A stretch of 59,177 nucleotides of DNA from Candidatus Nitrosocosmicus sp. (lineage in GTDB: Archaea > Thermoproteota > Nitrososphaeria > Nitrososphaerales > Nitrososphaeraceae), in NCBI GenBank assembly GCA_025934495.1, contig JAICXY010000010.1, positions 1 through 59,177 on the forward strand, written 5' to 3'. The notes under the pieces are model-generated. The model worked only from the letters and a program-made list of their open reading frames with translations. It searched no databases and was not told the DNA's origin. Every line of letters starts with the position of its first letter. Within the stretch, counting starts at the first letter, position 1. Both the position numbers and the translations under genes were made by a program. Below, piece after piece: positions 10,266-20,637 of this stretch.

Positions 10266-13200
10266 TTATCGTTTATTCGAGACAACCTGTTTTCTATTAG
10301 TAATGTAAATGTTATATATTATAAATATTAATACCAATACCATTATATATGTAATATCTGATAACTTAAAAATACTAATACTTTCAACATTTTGATAATA
10401 TGTTGATTGTGGTGAAATGATTTTACCGTTCAAAGATGTACCATTACTTATCATAAATTTATCAGAATAGATAATGTTTAAATTTACTTTTCCATCTGTT
10501 ACTAGATTTTTTCCTAATACTTTTATTTTGCTATTTAAATCACCATATGCATAAAATTGGCTAAAATTTGTAATACCATTTAAAACAATTTTAGGCTGTC
10601 TAGACAAAATATTTATTTTGTTTAGATTTATTTGAATATTTTTTCCTTTAACATAAATTTTATGATTGTTATCTAAAAGTAATGAAATAATTGCTGGTTT
10701 TCCAATAAAATTTATAGTGGAAGGTTCTTGTATTGTCAAATTGGTATAAAATCCTGATCCCCCATTAAATATAGCATTGTTACTCTTTATTTGTACATCA
10801 TTTACATCAATAGGGGTGATATTTTTCAAGTTATTTATAATATACTTTGAATTATTGATGTTAATTGAAGTGGGAGATTTATCGGAAAATATTAATGATG
10901 ATGGCGAATTTATGGAAATATTTCCTTTTAGTACTGCTTTGCTAAAGGCTGAAATGCCTCCAGAAACAAGTTGAGATGAAGGCTTATCAATAAATTTGTA
11001 AGATGGAAAAGTCATATTTACCATATTTAATAATTTACCGAGGACCGGATACATAGATTCAGAATTACTGTAATCTGAATTTATATTTTTTATAATCGGA
11101 AAAACATTTACATAATAAATATTATAAGCATCATTGGACTTTTCTAAAACAAATGGAATCCCGTTATTGTAATGGGCTCTAACAATATATGCTGGATCAT
11201 GAATAATTGGGTTTATATTTAAAATAGAAGGAAGTCTTATAGTATTATTATTTAAATTTGATTGTATACTATTTTTAGATATTATTGAATTAAATTTATT
11301 AAATTCTTTGTTTCCGTTGTCAGATGCTATTGAATATGAAGGATTACTGCTATTCTTTAAATATGTGCCATACACATTGGCGATCTTCCCATAACCATCA
11401 AGATTAAATATTATCATGCTTCTAAATTGAAGATTATAAATATTTTTATAATTTGTTATAATAGATGCAATTTCTTCATTAGGCACAACAATTATTTTTG
11501 CTTTTTTAATTGTGGAAATATCAGATAATTTAGCTGTTGTATAATTATATTTTCCTTGAGATAATATATCATATGCATAATAATAATGGGCTTTTACAGT
11601 ATTATCTGGTAAGACTAAAACCATTTCGCTCTTTGATGTTGGTGGAGATAATTTCGGAATTTGTATTATTTTATTCTGATCATTATCAATTGAAATTTTG
11701 GGTGCAACCTGCATAAGGTGTGTTGAAATATATCCATCCTCATACCCACTTTTTTTTATCTGATTTATATCTCCTTTACTTATATAGATATTTGCAGAAT
11801 TATTTAATCCATTTAAAATATTTAATGGTAATTCAGGACTTTTAGATGGCCAAATTTGAAATTTGTAATACCCTATTATATAATTCAGGTTTGCATATTC
11901 AGCGACGGAACTTGAACGGGATGAAACTGTTAACAATGTCGAATTAGGGTTTGTAAACAAATTATTGTTCTGTAGTTGTTTTTCGTTATTAGTAAAAATA
12001 TTTTGTGAAGTTTGAAGTGTTTGATATTCTAAACTCAAATATGTGGATAAGGTTCCCACTAAAACTAAAAATGAAACCATAGTTACGATTGTTAAATTTT
12101 TGAAAAAATTTAACTTTTTAGGAGGTGTTATTTTTATAGTAATATAGTTTATAATTTTATATATTGTAATAGTAGCTATGATTGAGGTAGACATACCAAG
12201 ATAAGGAATTAGTCGTCTTTCCCAATATCCTAAATTATCAAAATTAATATTAATAAAACTAATTATTTTTCCTATAATTATTATGGATAATAAAATAATC
12301 GGAAATATGATAATCGGATTAGATCTATAATCCTTTAATATAATTATAATGGCAGGTACGGCAAAAATTCCAGTTATTCCAAGTAAAATTGGATAAATCG
12401 TAATAGGAACGGCCAAAATATCCATAGGACTCGATATAATATCATTAATAGCACTTGCTACAGTATTGCTATTTGCTATCCAATAAGCAATAATGATTCC
12501 ATATATAAGTAACATAAATGAAATGATTCTTTTATCATTTATTTTGAATGAGAATTTTAATCTCCTTGAGTATTTCAGAAATAAAAGTGTAAGAGATGAT
12601 AGAATAACTAAAAGTATTACATACTCTTTATGGAAAGAAATACTATTAGGCCCCAAAATATTTAGATAAACAATAGATATTAAAGAATAAAATATTAAAG
12701 ATATTATTATTGATAGTACTGTCTCTTTAAAACGAATTCTAAGTTTAGGTAAAAATATTGATATAATAAAAAGCATTATTACAAAAATTGAAAATTCAGA
12801 AAAATGAGTTAAGCTGAGAATTAGCATCAACATCGAAGATATTATTATATAGGTAATTCTACCAATTTTCTCAATACGCATAATATACAATAGTAAAAAA
12901 AAGATGGTAAACCCAACAGTTATTGGCCTGAACCATAACCATAACCAAGTACTTTGACCTATGCCTATATCATAATAAGTTCCAAAAAAAGATAACGAGA
13001 GTAGATGGAATTGATCATTGTGAGAAAAAGAGGACAAATTTTGAATAAAATATATCCACCCCAATCCAGAAAATGTTGTAAAAATTGATGTAGCTAATAA
13101 ATGCGCATTCCTGTTGATACTAGAAATATAAGCTTTTGACATTATATAAAATGAAAATATCATCATTATACTCAAAAATGATATCCCTGATTGAAATAAC

Positions 13201-13988
13201 CATATTTCGGATTTTGATATCTCGTTTAATGATGCTAGACTAAAATGGAACCATGGATATTCGCTATGAAATGATTCCGATAAATCCTTTAATTTTAAAA
13301 TTGTTGAATAATGTCTTATTATATCGTTTCCTGGGACATAAGCAAATTGAGGATATAAAATTAAGATGGTGAATATAAAAAAAAATGATATCCAAGTAAT
13401 CGTAATAATTTCAACTAGGTTAAAGCTTTTACTTTGATTTTTTAAATGAATCTTATTTTTATCCAATTTTTTATTATGATGTTTTAGTAAAGGAAATAAA
13501 GATATTGACAAATAAATTAACAATAAAATTAGAGTAGATATTTCATTATTTCTTAATAATTTAAAAGTATAGATAAGTGAAGATAATCCTATGCTAATTG
13601 AGAAGCAAAGTACAAGAACAGGTAATTTATTTATTTTATCATAAATATCTAATAAGCGAATAAATACCCAACCGGGTAAAAAAAAAGAAACCATTACAGA
13701 AAAACAAAATCTTACGATTTCTATAGTTATAGATGATATGTTTATGATATTTAAAAAAAGGACAAGGAGAGCAGATAGTATAAAAAAATAATCAACAGTA
13801 TTGACAGATATCCTTATAGGTAATCTTATTTCAATATTGCCCTTAAAAATAACTAATAATAGAATACCTATTAAAGATATTTCAAAAAAATATAGTAATT
13901 CCCTTAGTGGTGAGATTAAAGTTATAAGTATTAAAGATGATATAAGAGAAATTACAATTAAGGAACTTATGATAAAAATTTTAGACAA
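10266..13988 (-). CDS. Large GT-C-like multi-spanning membrane protein with extracytoplasmic domain
   Basis: A 1240-residue protein. Roughly residues 1-620 hold many membrane spans. An early segment SFFLPGWVFIRLLD and an external-loop motif PGNDIIRHYSTILKLKDL look like the acidic loop of GT-C enzymes (oligosaccharyltransferase/PMT/ArnT type), which use lipid-linked sugars outside the membrane. The remaining ~600 residues are mostly extracytoplasmic, Asn/Ser/Ile-rich and beta-like, with many NxS/T sites and a segment (KAHYYYAYDILSQGKY..IIVVPNEEIASII) reminiscent of Rossmann-like trimerisation domains. One final span lies at about 1212-1232. A polymerase or glycan-transferase role for the flanking surface-glycan genes is inference. 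I know no named family of this full architecture. Confidence 0.65.
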   Translation of the reverse strand: MSKIFIISSLIVISLISSLILITLISPLRELLYFFEISLIGILLLVIFKGNIEIRLPIRISVNTVDYFFILSALLVLFLNIINISSITIEIVRFCFSVMVSFFLPGWVFIRLLDIYDKINKLPVLVLCFSISIGLSSLIYTFKLLRNNEISTLILLLIYLSISLFPLLKHHNKKLDKNKIHLKNQSKSFNLVEIITITWISFFFIFTILILYPQFAYVPGNDIIRHYSTILKLKDLSESFHSEYPWFHFSLASLNEISKSEIWLFQSGISFLSIMMIFSFYIMSKAYISSINRNAHLLATSIFTTFSGLGWIYFIQNLSSFSHNDQFHLLSLSFFGTYYDIGIGQSTWLWLWFRPITVGFTIFFLLLYIMRIEKIGRITYIIISSMLMLILSLTHFSEFSIFVIMLFIISIFLPKLRIRFKETVLSIIISLIFYSLISIVYLNILGPNSISFHKEYVILLVILSSLTLLFLKYSRRLKFSFKINDKRIISFMLLIYGIIIAYWIANSNTVASAINDIISSPMDILAVPITIYPILLGITGIFAVPAIIIILKDYRSNPIIIFPIILLSIIIIGKIISFININFDNLGYWERRLIPYLGMSTSIIATITIYKIINYITIKITPPKKLNFFKNLTIVTMVSFLVLVGTLSTYLSLEYQTLQTSQNIFTNNEKQLQNNNLFTNPNSTLLTVSSRSSSVAEYANLNYIIGYYKFQIWPSKSPELPLNILNGLNNSANIYISKGDINQIKKSGYEDGYISTHLMQVAPKISIDNDQNKIIQIPKLSPPTSKSEMVLVLPDNTVKAHYYYAYDILSQGKYNYTTAKLSDISTIKKAKIIVVPNEEIASIITNYKNIYNLQFRSMIIFNLDGYGKIANVYGTYLKNSSNPSYSIASDNGNKEFNKFNSIISKNSIQSNLNNNTIRLPSILNINPIIHDPAYIVRAHYNNGIPFVLEKSNDAYNIYYVNVFPIIKNINSDYSNSESMYPVLGKLLNMVNMTFPSYKFIDKPSSQLVSGGISAFSKAVLKGNISINSPSSLIFSDKSPTSININNSKYIINNLKNITPIDVNDVQIKSNNAIFNGGSGFYTNLTIQEPSTINFIGKPAIISLLLDNNHKIYVKGKNIQINLNKINILSRQPKIVLNGITNFSQFYAYGDLNSKIKVLGKNLVTDGKVNLNIIYSDKFMISNGTSLNGKIISPQSTYYQNVESISIFKLSDITYIMVLVLIFIIYNIYITNRKQVVSNKR

Positions 13989-14016
13989 TATATATCATTT
14001 AATAATTATTTTGTAA

Positions 14017-14642
14017 ATATTATAAAATATAAAACATATGGTTCTAAATGAAGAATTCTCCAATGGATTTGTGTTTGTATTAATTCGATAACCATTGAAA
14101 GGGAGTCCTGTTTCATTATTTGCACTTTTACCATATTTAAATTATCTATAATATATATAATTATGTATTTAAATCGCTAAAATTTATAAATAAGTCCCTG
14201 TTATCTAAACCTATAAGCAGCTTTTTCCAATTATTTATATTTCTTTATTATATATGAAAAATGATATCAAAACTTTAAGTATTGTGTTTGATATATTACA
14301 TTTTGTTCTCTCATAATGCTTTTCTCAAAAGGAGAATGTAATCAATCCGTATATTCAAAAAATGTACCTCAAATATATCCACCTTTCATATATGGATTCT
14401 GAATTTTTACCATAGTTTATGATAAATCCAGAAATGAAATTTTCCATTATAAATATATTCTTTCATTTGGTATCTTTTATAGAATATTTCTTCTTTGCAT
14501 ATAGGATAGCAACTTAAATCTAAATATATTCAAATACAACTTTGATTTAAGTTTCATAAAATATTTGTGATCAATTGGTTTTCTTTAGATGTGCTTTTTT
14601 GTAATCATTTAAATTATTTATAAAGGTCACCTAATGTGTTAG
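14017..14642. other. Intergenic region without recognisable gene
   Basis: About 620 AT-rich bases between the start of the large membrane protein and the next IS6-like element. The promoter of the membrane protein must lie near 13989-14050. Nothing else is recognisable. Confidence 0.55.
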
Positions 14643-15336
14643 GGCTCTGTTCACTTAAGGTTTAATTCCTTATTATGATAATCTACAAATAGATTCAACC
14701 AATTGATCACATACTTTAATTTACATTTCTTTTTTCTACTGCATGGAAAGTAGTCATCAAAACATTCTTTGGTTCTATCCTTTATGTACTGCATTTTGTT
14801 CTTTCCACCTGCTTTTTTCGTAAGCAGGTGGAGATGATGTTTTAGTTTCAAGAATCTGCATGCTTGAGGAGGATACCAAGTACCATCCTAGTCTGTTGAA
14901 ACTGAATGTTTGCCGTGTTCATCCACAACTTCCGAAATAAATCGCTCTGCCACCACAAACATATTTTACTCTTTTGATGTGCTCATTCCGAGGATTCCTT
15001 TACTTTCAAGGCTCGATAATAGCAACCCATACCCAGATATATTCTGACCCGACTTTTACAGTTTCATCTTTTTGTATATAAGAATATTCTGAAACTTTTT
15101 CTTATTGATGATATTTTCAGGTTTGTATTTTTGAATCCAATTCCAAATGGAAATGTGATTTCTTTTGACAAAGTGGAATGATGGTCTTTCAGATGATCTT
15201 CTTAAAGAAAGACCTGAGAAATAAATATATAAACCACTTTGTATGTATTCTGAAGGTATTCTATTTCTGGAGTCCTTAAAGGCGATGGAACACTATTAAG
15301 CTATAGATTTATCGCTAAGTGAAGAACCTGTGTTAG
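14635..15336 (-). mobile_element. IS6-like insertion sequence, decayed, with 8-bp target duplication
   Basis: The element is 14643-15328. The left end reads GGCTCTGTTCACTTAAG and the right end is a more worn inverted match (CTAAGTGAAGAACC). TGTGTTAG flanks it on both sides (14635-14642 and 15329-15336), a perfect 8-bp duplication. The minus-strand transposase is broken; its best surviving piece is the C-terminal 66 residues (14651-14851, with YIKDRTKECFDDYFPC and KKKCKLKYVINWLNLFVDYHNKE). It belongs to the same subgroup as 992-1681, sharing the TTCACTTA end variant. Confidence 0.85.
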
Positions 15337-15376
15337 ATAGATAATTTATAAATTATAAAAGTATAATATCTCGATC

Positions 15377-16891
15377 ATGAATTATTTAACAATGTTACAT
15401 TTAATTTTACTTTTTATATTTTTATATTTCTTATTTTTATATGTAGGTATTTCAAAATATGTATTCTCTGAAAATAATCATCCTATTAAACATATAATTA
15501 TCATAATACAAGAAAATACATCATTTGATCATTATTTTGGAACATATCCTCATCCTATAAAATTAAATGAATCAAAATTTAAACCCTCAGAAAATACTCC
15601 TTCAGTTAATGGGTTTCCTAATGTTATTATGAATAATAATCCAAATTTAGTTAATCCGTTTCTTTTAAACGTATCTACTCCTACTTGTGATATGAATCAT
15701 ACCTATTCGGGATTACAACAAGCATATAATGGGGGTTTATTAAACAAATTTGTTGGAAATATCGAATCAAAATCTTCTGATTGTAATCCCAATCAATCTT
15801 TAGGTTTTTATGATGGTGATACAGTAACTGCATTGTGGAATTATGCCCAAAAGTTTTCCATGAGTGATAATTTTTATAGTACTATATTTGGACCTTCAAC
15901 TCCGGGTTATATCAACATTATTTCCGGCCAAACACATGGTGCAACACCCTATAATCTTGATAATGAAATTGTAAATGGAACAATAATTTCGGATGCAGAA
16001 CCATTTTTTGATGATTGTTCACATGGAAAAGCATTTCTAAAAGGAAAAAACATTGGAGATCTTTTAAATTTAAAAAACATTACTTGGGGATGGTTTCAAG
16101 GTGGATTTAAACCATCAAATATGACCGTTGATGGTAGAGCTATCTGTCATACTCAACACGTAAATTATTATGGGGTAAATATACGCGATTACATGGCCAT
16201 AGTAAACCCCTTCCAATATTACAAATCTACTGCCAATCCTCATCATCTTCCTCCAATTTCAATTTCCAACATTGGTCATACTGATCAATCAAACCATCAA
16301 TATGATATGAATTATTTTTGGGAATCAATCAATGCAAATAATTTACCTTCGGTTAGCTTTTTGAGATCTTCAGCTTATCAGGATGGCCATCCAAATTACT
16401 CCGATCCTTTGGATGAACAAACATTTCTCGTAAATACTATAAATAAAATACAAAATTCTGGTTTTTGGAACGATTCTGCTATTATAATTACATATGATGA
16501 TTCGGGTGGATGGTATGATCACGTTATGCCACCCATTGTTAATCAATCTAATGATCCAAATAATGATTTATTATTAGAAAATGGATTTTGTGGTCATAAT
16601 AACGACAAGGAGAATCAAAATCGATGCGGGTATGGTCCGCGATTACCATTTATACTTATTTCCCCATGGTCAAAATCAAATTATATCGATCATACACTTT
16701 TAGATCAAACATCTATACTTAAATTTATTGAAGATAATTGGAATTTAGGTGAAATTGGTAATAAATCATTTGATCTATATTCTGGCACATTATTGAACAT
16801 GTTTGACTTCAATCAAAATCCAAATAAAAAATTAATACTTGATCCAAAAGTTGGGTCTATTATATTAAATAATACTTTAGATACCAAGTAA
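15377..16891 (+). CDS. Exported phosphoesterase, phospholipase C / acid phosphatase AcpA family
   Basis: A 504-residue protein that hydrolyses phosphoester bonds, probably of phospholipids or other external phosphodiesters. An N-terminal hydrophobic segment (residues about 5-28) is a signal peptide or membrane anchor, so it acts outside the cell. The catalytic domain begins IKHIIIIIQENTSFDHYFGTYP, the family's metal/nucleophile motif. It continues with PSTPGYINIISGQTHGATP, IIITYDDSGGWYDHVMPP (second metal-site block) and GYGPRLPFILISPWSK. Length is normal and all blocks are present, so it should be active. It starts just after an IS6-like element and ends immediately before an IS630-type fossil. 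The exact substrate is unknown. Confidence 0.88.
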   Translation: MNYLTMLHLILLFIFLYFLFLYVGISKYVFSENNHPIKHIIIIIQENTSFDHYFGTYPHPIKLNESKFKPSENTPSVNGFPNVIMNNNPNLVNPFLLNVSTPTCDMNHTYSGLQQAYNGGLLNKFVGNIESKSSDCNPNQSLGFYDGDTVTALWNYAQKFSMSDNFYSTIFGPSTPGYINIISGQTHGATPYNLDNEIVNGTIISDAEPFFDDCSHGKAFLKGKNIGDLLNLKNITWGWFQGGFKPSNMTVDGRAICHTQHVNYYGVNIRDYMAIVNPFQYYKSTANPHHLPPISISNIGHTDQSNHQYDMNYFWESINANNLPSVSFLRSSAYQDGHPNYSDPLDEQTFLVNTINKIQNSGFWNDSAIIITYDDSGGWYDHVMPPIVNQSNDPNNDLLLENGFCGHNNDKENQNRCGYGPRLPFILISPWSKSNYIDHTLLDQTSILKFIEDNWNLGEIGNKSFDLYSGTLLNMFDFNQNPNKKLILDPKVGSIILNNTLDTK

Positions 16892-16904
16892 ACTAATTTA
16901 TGGA

Positions 16905-17960
16905 AACTATTTTTATACTGCTTAACATAAATTCGATAATTCGCTGCTCTTGACAGATGCTTTACGTCTAGATGGAACCATCTTGTCTTATAATATTTAG
17001 CATTGATGATTCTAAATCGATAAACTTGGAATAATATTTTGATACTGACAGATGATATTTTCCCTTCTGTCTTCATCAACATTCTTTAACAATCGCATTA
17101 AATTCAGGTGAGCCTTTTGGAAAATAGATTATTCTCCCCGAATCCTTATTCCTCTAAATGTTCCTTTACCTTATTTGATTGATACTGTCTTGCTCATCTA
17201 TAAACATGACAACCTTTCTTAGGTATTTCTTTACTAATTTTATGTAGTCAAGGAAAGTATCGGGGTTAAACACATAATACTGACGAAATACTGCTTATCT
17301 TCCACAGTTAGTGTACCAAACTCACATGTTCTCTGATACGAGCCTGTGGCTGTAACTAATGGGCCTAATTCCTTTTGAAAGCCATAATTTTCTTCTAATG
17401 GGTATTTCATGGACAAATATTGATTTATCTTCTACTATTGCTATTGTGAATTCTAGTGATTTATGAGAGTATTTTTGTACCTCTTTTGAAAGCTTCTTGC
17501 TCTTCTTTTGAGGATATTAACAAATCTCTTCTGAGGAACTTTACAGGAAGCCCTATTTATGAAGGAGCCTATAAACATGTACTTCGTGGTATCTTTTCCT
17601 GTATCTTTATCAATTATATCCATTATTTGCTTGGTCTGTTATCCAGACTTATCCTCAGATATTTCCTGTCTTTTCTTTAACCTCTTTTTCTTGGCTTAGT
17701 GAGGTAGGGGGTCTACCGCTCCTTGGTTGGTCATTAAATCCCTCTATACCTTTTTATAGAGTCTATCTAGCCACTTATAGACCCACCACCACCTTGACCT
17801 ATATGATTCTCTTTCTCTGCTACTTTGGATGCTTCTTGGTCATCAATTCTAATTCATCTAATAAGCAGGATTCTTCCTTTTACATCAGCATCTGTTTCTT
17901 TTTTATATTCTCTCTTCAATTGCTCCAGAGAAATCTTCTACAACAATTAATATTGTAAAG
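16905..17960 (-). pseudogene. Decayed IS630-family transposase
   Basis: Read on the minus strand, a Tc1/mariner-type (IS630) transposase can be followed with many frameshifts. Pieces, in order, are an N-terminal helix-turn-helix part (KWLDRLYKKV, then ..GRPP-like residues around 17690-17780), a TKQIMDIIDKDTGKDTTKYMF segment around 17580-17640, a FLDYIKLVKKYLRKVVMFIDEQ segment near 17195-17260, KGSPEFNAIV near 17095-17125 and a C-terminal YYKTRWFHLDVKHLSRAANYRIY near 16920-17010. Clear ends were not found. It begins right behind the phosphoesterase stop codon. Confidence 0.7.
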
Positions 17961-18032
17961 ACAAAAATAACCACGCTAAATATACGAAGGATAAATTATT
18001 TTACAATTGTATGAATTTTTGTTAAGTAGTAT

Positions 18033-18048
18033 AGTTATACAACAAAGC
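18033..18048. repeat. Solo end of an IS903-like IS5 element
   Basis: AGTTATACAACAAAGC matches the right terminal repeat of the IS903-like element at 24648-25657 (AGTTATGCAACAAAGC). No matching internal sequence adjoins it, so it is a stray end or chance similarity. The stretch from here to 18448 holds no other recognisable feature apart from a short TA-repeat near 18225-18245. Confidence 0.4.
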
Positions 18049-18448
18049 ATCTTAAACATAATTTCAGAAATTCCAAGTACATTTTTGATTATACTTTTGG
18101 ATTAGATTTTCCTGTTTTTCTGTTCTACATGCTCTACTAGCTTAATGTAGTCCATCCTATGAGAGATGGTTTCTCCCATCAGGACTAGATTTGTTGTTTT
18201 GAAACATCTCGATCATATTCTTCAAATATATATATATATATAAATAATGATATAGATGAATCCAATACATATTGTATGTTTCTTTGTTTTCATATTCGTT
18301 ACATTACCATTATCGTTATCTCTGGCGATTTAGTTACATGAATTTATATCTTGATATTTGAAGAACATTAATTATGCCAAAGTCAAGTATTTATCTTAGG
18401 GAATATTTTTTGATAAAGTTAATAAACTTTGTTATTTATTGAAGTCAT

Positions 18449-18988
18449 ATGCTTAAAAACACTTCATTTTTAACAAATACGATTAATAAAAAATTAAAAT
18501 ATTCTTTTTTGTCATTGTTTTGTATCACGATGTTAATTGTGGTGGTTATATTGCCTTCGATTACTATTCAAAAATCTTCCTTTGTTTATGCGCAAACGCC
18601 TCTAGCTCTCAAGACTTTTGATATCAAATCAAAATTGAGCAAAAAGGTAATAAAATTGGGAGATAGTGAAAGACTTAAGATAACAGTAAAAGATAAACAG
18701 AATCATCAGCCTGTTTCTGGAACTTTTGTTAAAATCATTGTAACTTATTCTGGACTAAAGACGCTAAAAGAAACATCAGCTATTACCGATATTAATGGAA
18801 ATGTCTTTTTTAAAATTCCAATTAGTAAGAGTTCTCTGAGTGGTTCGTATTCAATAGATGTAGCGATAGGACAAACCGGATATAACGATGCAACTTTTAG
18901 TATTTTATTTGCGGCAATAGGTGCTCATGTTCCTGATACAATAAAATGTTCACACCATCATCATCATCATCATAATTGCTTTGCGTAA
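18449..18988 (+). CDS. Secreted beta-sandwich protein with C-terminal polyhistidine tail (paralogue 1)
   Basis: A 179-residue exported protein of unknown function. Residues about 16-48 are a signal peptide ending FVYAQTPLAL. The mature part looks like one Ig-like/carboxypeptidase-regulatory-like domain: a core of alternating strands, LSKKVIKLGDSERLKITVKD, QPVSGTFVKIIVTY, DINGNVFFKIPI and GSYSIDVAIGQTGY. It ends with CSHHHHHHHNCFA, seven histidines between two cysteines, which could bind a transition metal. The first 167 nt match the paralogue at 19864 except for one base, although the mature parts differ widely. It is separately transcribed, with about 875 bases to the paralogue. Confidence 0.75.
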   Translation: MLKNTSFLTNTINKKLKYSFLSLFCITMLIVVVILPSITIQKSSFVYAQTPLALKTFDIKSKLSKKVIKLGDSERLKITVKDKQNHQPVSGTFVKIIVTYSGLKTLKETSAITDINGNVFFKIPISKSSLSGSYSIDVAIGQTGYNDATFSILFAAIGAHVPDTIKCSHHHHHHHNCFA

Positions 18989-19428
18989 TATGGATTTAAA
19001 TAAAATATACTAATTATTTTGCTACAGAAATATCTTTTTTTATGATTGTGTTATTGCTTTGCTATATGACTACATATCATAATTTATTTTCAATTCATTT
19101 ATGTCCCTTTTTTCAAATAGAATGCGCGTTTAGATTTAAATGATACTTTCAATTTAAATTGGAGTGTTACTTAATACTGATACCTTAAATTCGGATCTTT
19201 TAGATTTATTTTCAAAATCCTTTTTATATGGTTAAACACCTTGCAAAATGTACTTTATTTGCGATTAAATTTATATTAGATATAGGATGTAAGCCTTACC
19301 TTATTATGTAACAATCTGGTAGGAATAAAATATTTATGGAAGTTCTTTAGTCGGTATAACTATTAATTGGTGTAGGTATATTTATTTAATTCGGAATTAA
19401 TGAGAAAAATATTAGAAAGTTATGTAAT
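18989..19428. other. Intergenic region without recognisable gene
   Basis: AT-rich spacer between the first secreted paralogue and a MITE-like element. No supported coding frame or RNA is seen. Confidence 0.5.
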
Positions 19429-19574
19429 AGATTTCTTGCATAATTAGGATCATTAGAAAAATTTCTAATGATCGAATACATCTTGATCGAAATCAGCAGA
19501 TTAAAATGTAATGTTACACAATTTCATCAATAGGCTGCAAAATTTTAATAGGCGTCTAATTATGCAAAAGATCT
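19429..19574. mobile_element. MITE-like element with ISL2-type IS5 ends
   Basis: A 146-bp element bounded by 19-bp inverted repeats (AGATTTCTTGCATAATTAG at 19429-19447 and its inverse at 19556-19574, 17 of 19 matching). These correspond to the ends of the ISL2-type element at 24042-26134. AAT flanks both sides, fitting the 3-bp duplication usual for that group. It has no coding capacity. A strong internal hairpin (12-bp perfect stem, 2-base loop) lies at 19448-19473. It sits between the two secreted paralogues. Confidence 0.75.
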
Positions 19575-19863
19575 AATATGTTGTTCAGCTGTGTTTGATA
19601 ACAAATGATTACAGCAATAGTTCATTTGATACACTTTACTTTACTTAAGACAAATAAAATAACTATAAATATTTTATTAAACATTATAAACATATTCACA
19701 AAATGGGAAAAAATTAATAATAAAAATATACATATTATTTTAAAAGAGATGTGATTGTTACATATTTAGCTTGTAAATCAAATACTATAAAATAATTCTT
19801 AGATTATATTATTATACATATGTATCAAATACAAATAACCATTATTGTTAATTTAGAAACAAT

Positions 19864-20505
19864 ATGCTTAAAAACACTTCATTTTTAACAAATACGATTA
19901 ATAAAAAATTAAAATATTCTTTTTTGTCATTGTTTTGTATCACGATGTTAATTGTGGTGGTTATATTGCCTTCGATTACTATTCATAAATCTTCCTTTGT
20001 TTATGCGCAAACGCCTCTAGCTCTCAAGACATTGGAAGTTGTAGGGAAATTGAGTAGCAAGTTATTAGAACGAGGAGATAGGGAAATCTTGAAGATATCT
20101 GTTTATGATCAACAGAATCATCAGCCTATATCAGGAGCTCTTGTTAAGGCAATTGTGGGATATCCTGGCGGTAAAACAATAAAACAAATGGCTTTTATTG
20201 CCGATAGTGACGGACAGGTTTTTTTCAAAATACCCACAAGTGCAAATGACTTTTTTGGTACCTATACTGTAGATGTACAAGTTTCGCTAACGGGCTATAA
20301 TGATGTGTCTTTTGCTACTTCGTTCTCTACTGCAAATGTTCCAAGTGTTCCTATTAACAATGCCGCAAATAGTGTTATGGGCATCAATGTTCGCAATGTT
20401 ACTGTAGATGGCCAAGGTGTACATATTAGCAGTCTCAAAACAAGCAATCAAGATGTACGTATTAATGAAGTGAAATCTGGTAATTTGGGTGTTCCAATCT
20501 TTTAA
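19864..20505 (+). CDS. Secreted beta-sandwich protein (paralogue 2)
   Basis: A 213-residue exported protein and paralogue of 18449-18988. The signal peptide (residues about 16-48) differs by one residue (Gln41 to His). The single Ig-like domain runs from about 57 to 155 (LSSKLLERGDREILKISVYDQ, QPISGALVKAIVGY, DSDGQVFFKIP, GTYTVDVQVSLTGYNDVSF). Instead of a His tail it ends in a ~55-residue Asn/Val-rich stretch (VMGINVRNVTVDGQGVHIS) that resembles a beta-solenoid rung. Function unknown; a cell-surface or adhesion role is a guess from the architecture. Confidence 0.75.
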   Translation: MLKNTSFLTNTINKKLKYSFLSLFCITMLIVVVILPSITIHKSSFVYAQTPLALKTLEVVGKLSSKLLERGDREILKISVYDQQNHQPISGALVKAIVGYPGGKTIKQMAFIADSDGQVFFKIPTSANDFFGTYTVDVQVSLTGYNDVSFATSFSTANVPSVPINNAANSVMGINVRNVTVDGQGVHISSLKTSNQDVRINEVKSGNLGVPIF

Positions 20506-20637
20506 CATTCATTTGGATTATAAACGGTTATAATGCTGACACAGCAATAAATCTGTTTTTGATGGTTTTTTAAACTCAATGTCATGCAACAAATCAAACG
20601 ACCAACATTTGGTATAAATGATTGTAAAAGGGGCAAT

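Noticed and set aside
10777-10974. 65-codon plus-strand frame within the large membrane protein gene
   Set aside because: Antisense shadow without independent support.
17456-17680. 74-codon plus-strand frame near the phosphoesterase
   Set aside because: Antisense to the decayed IS630 transposase.
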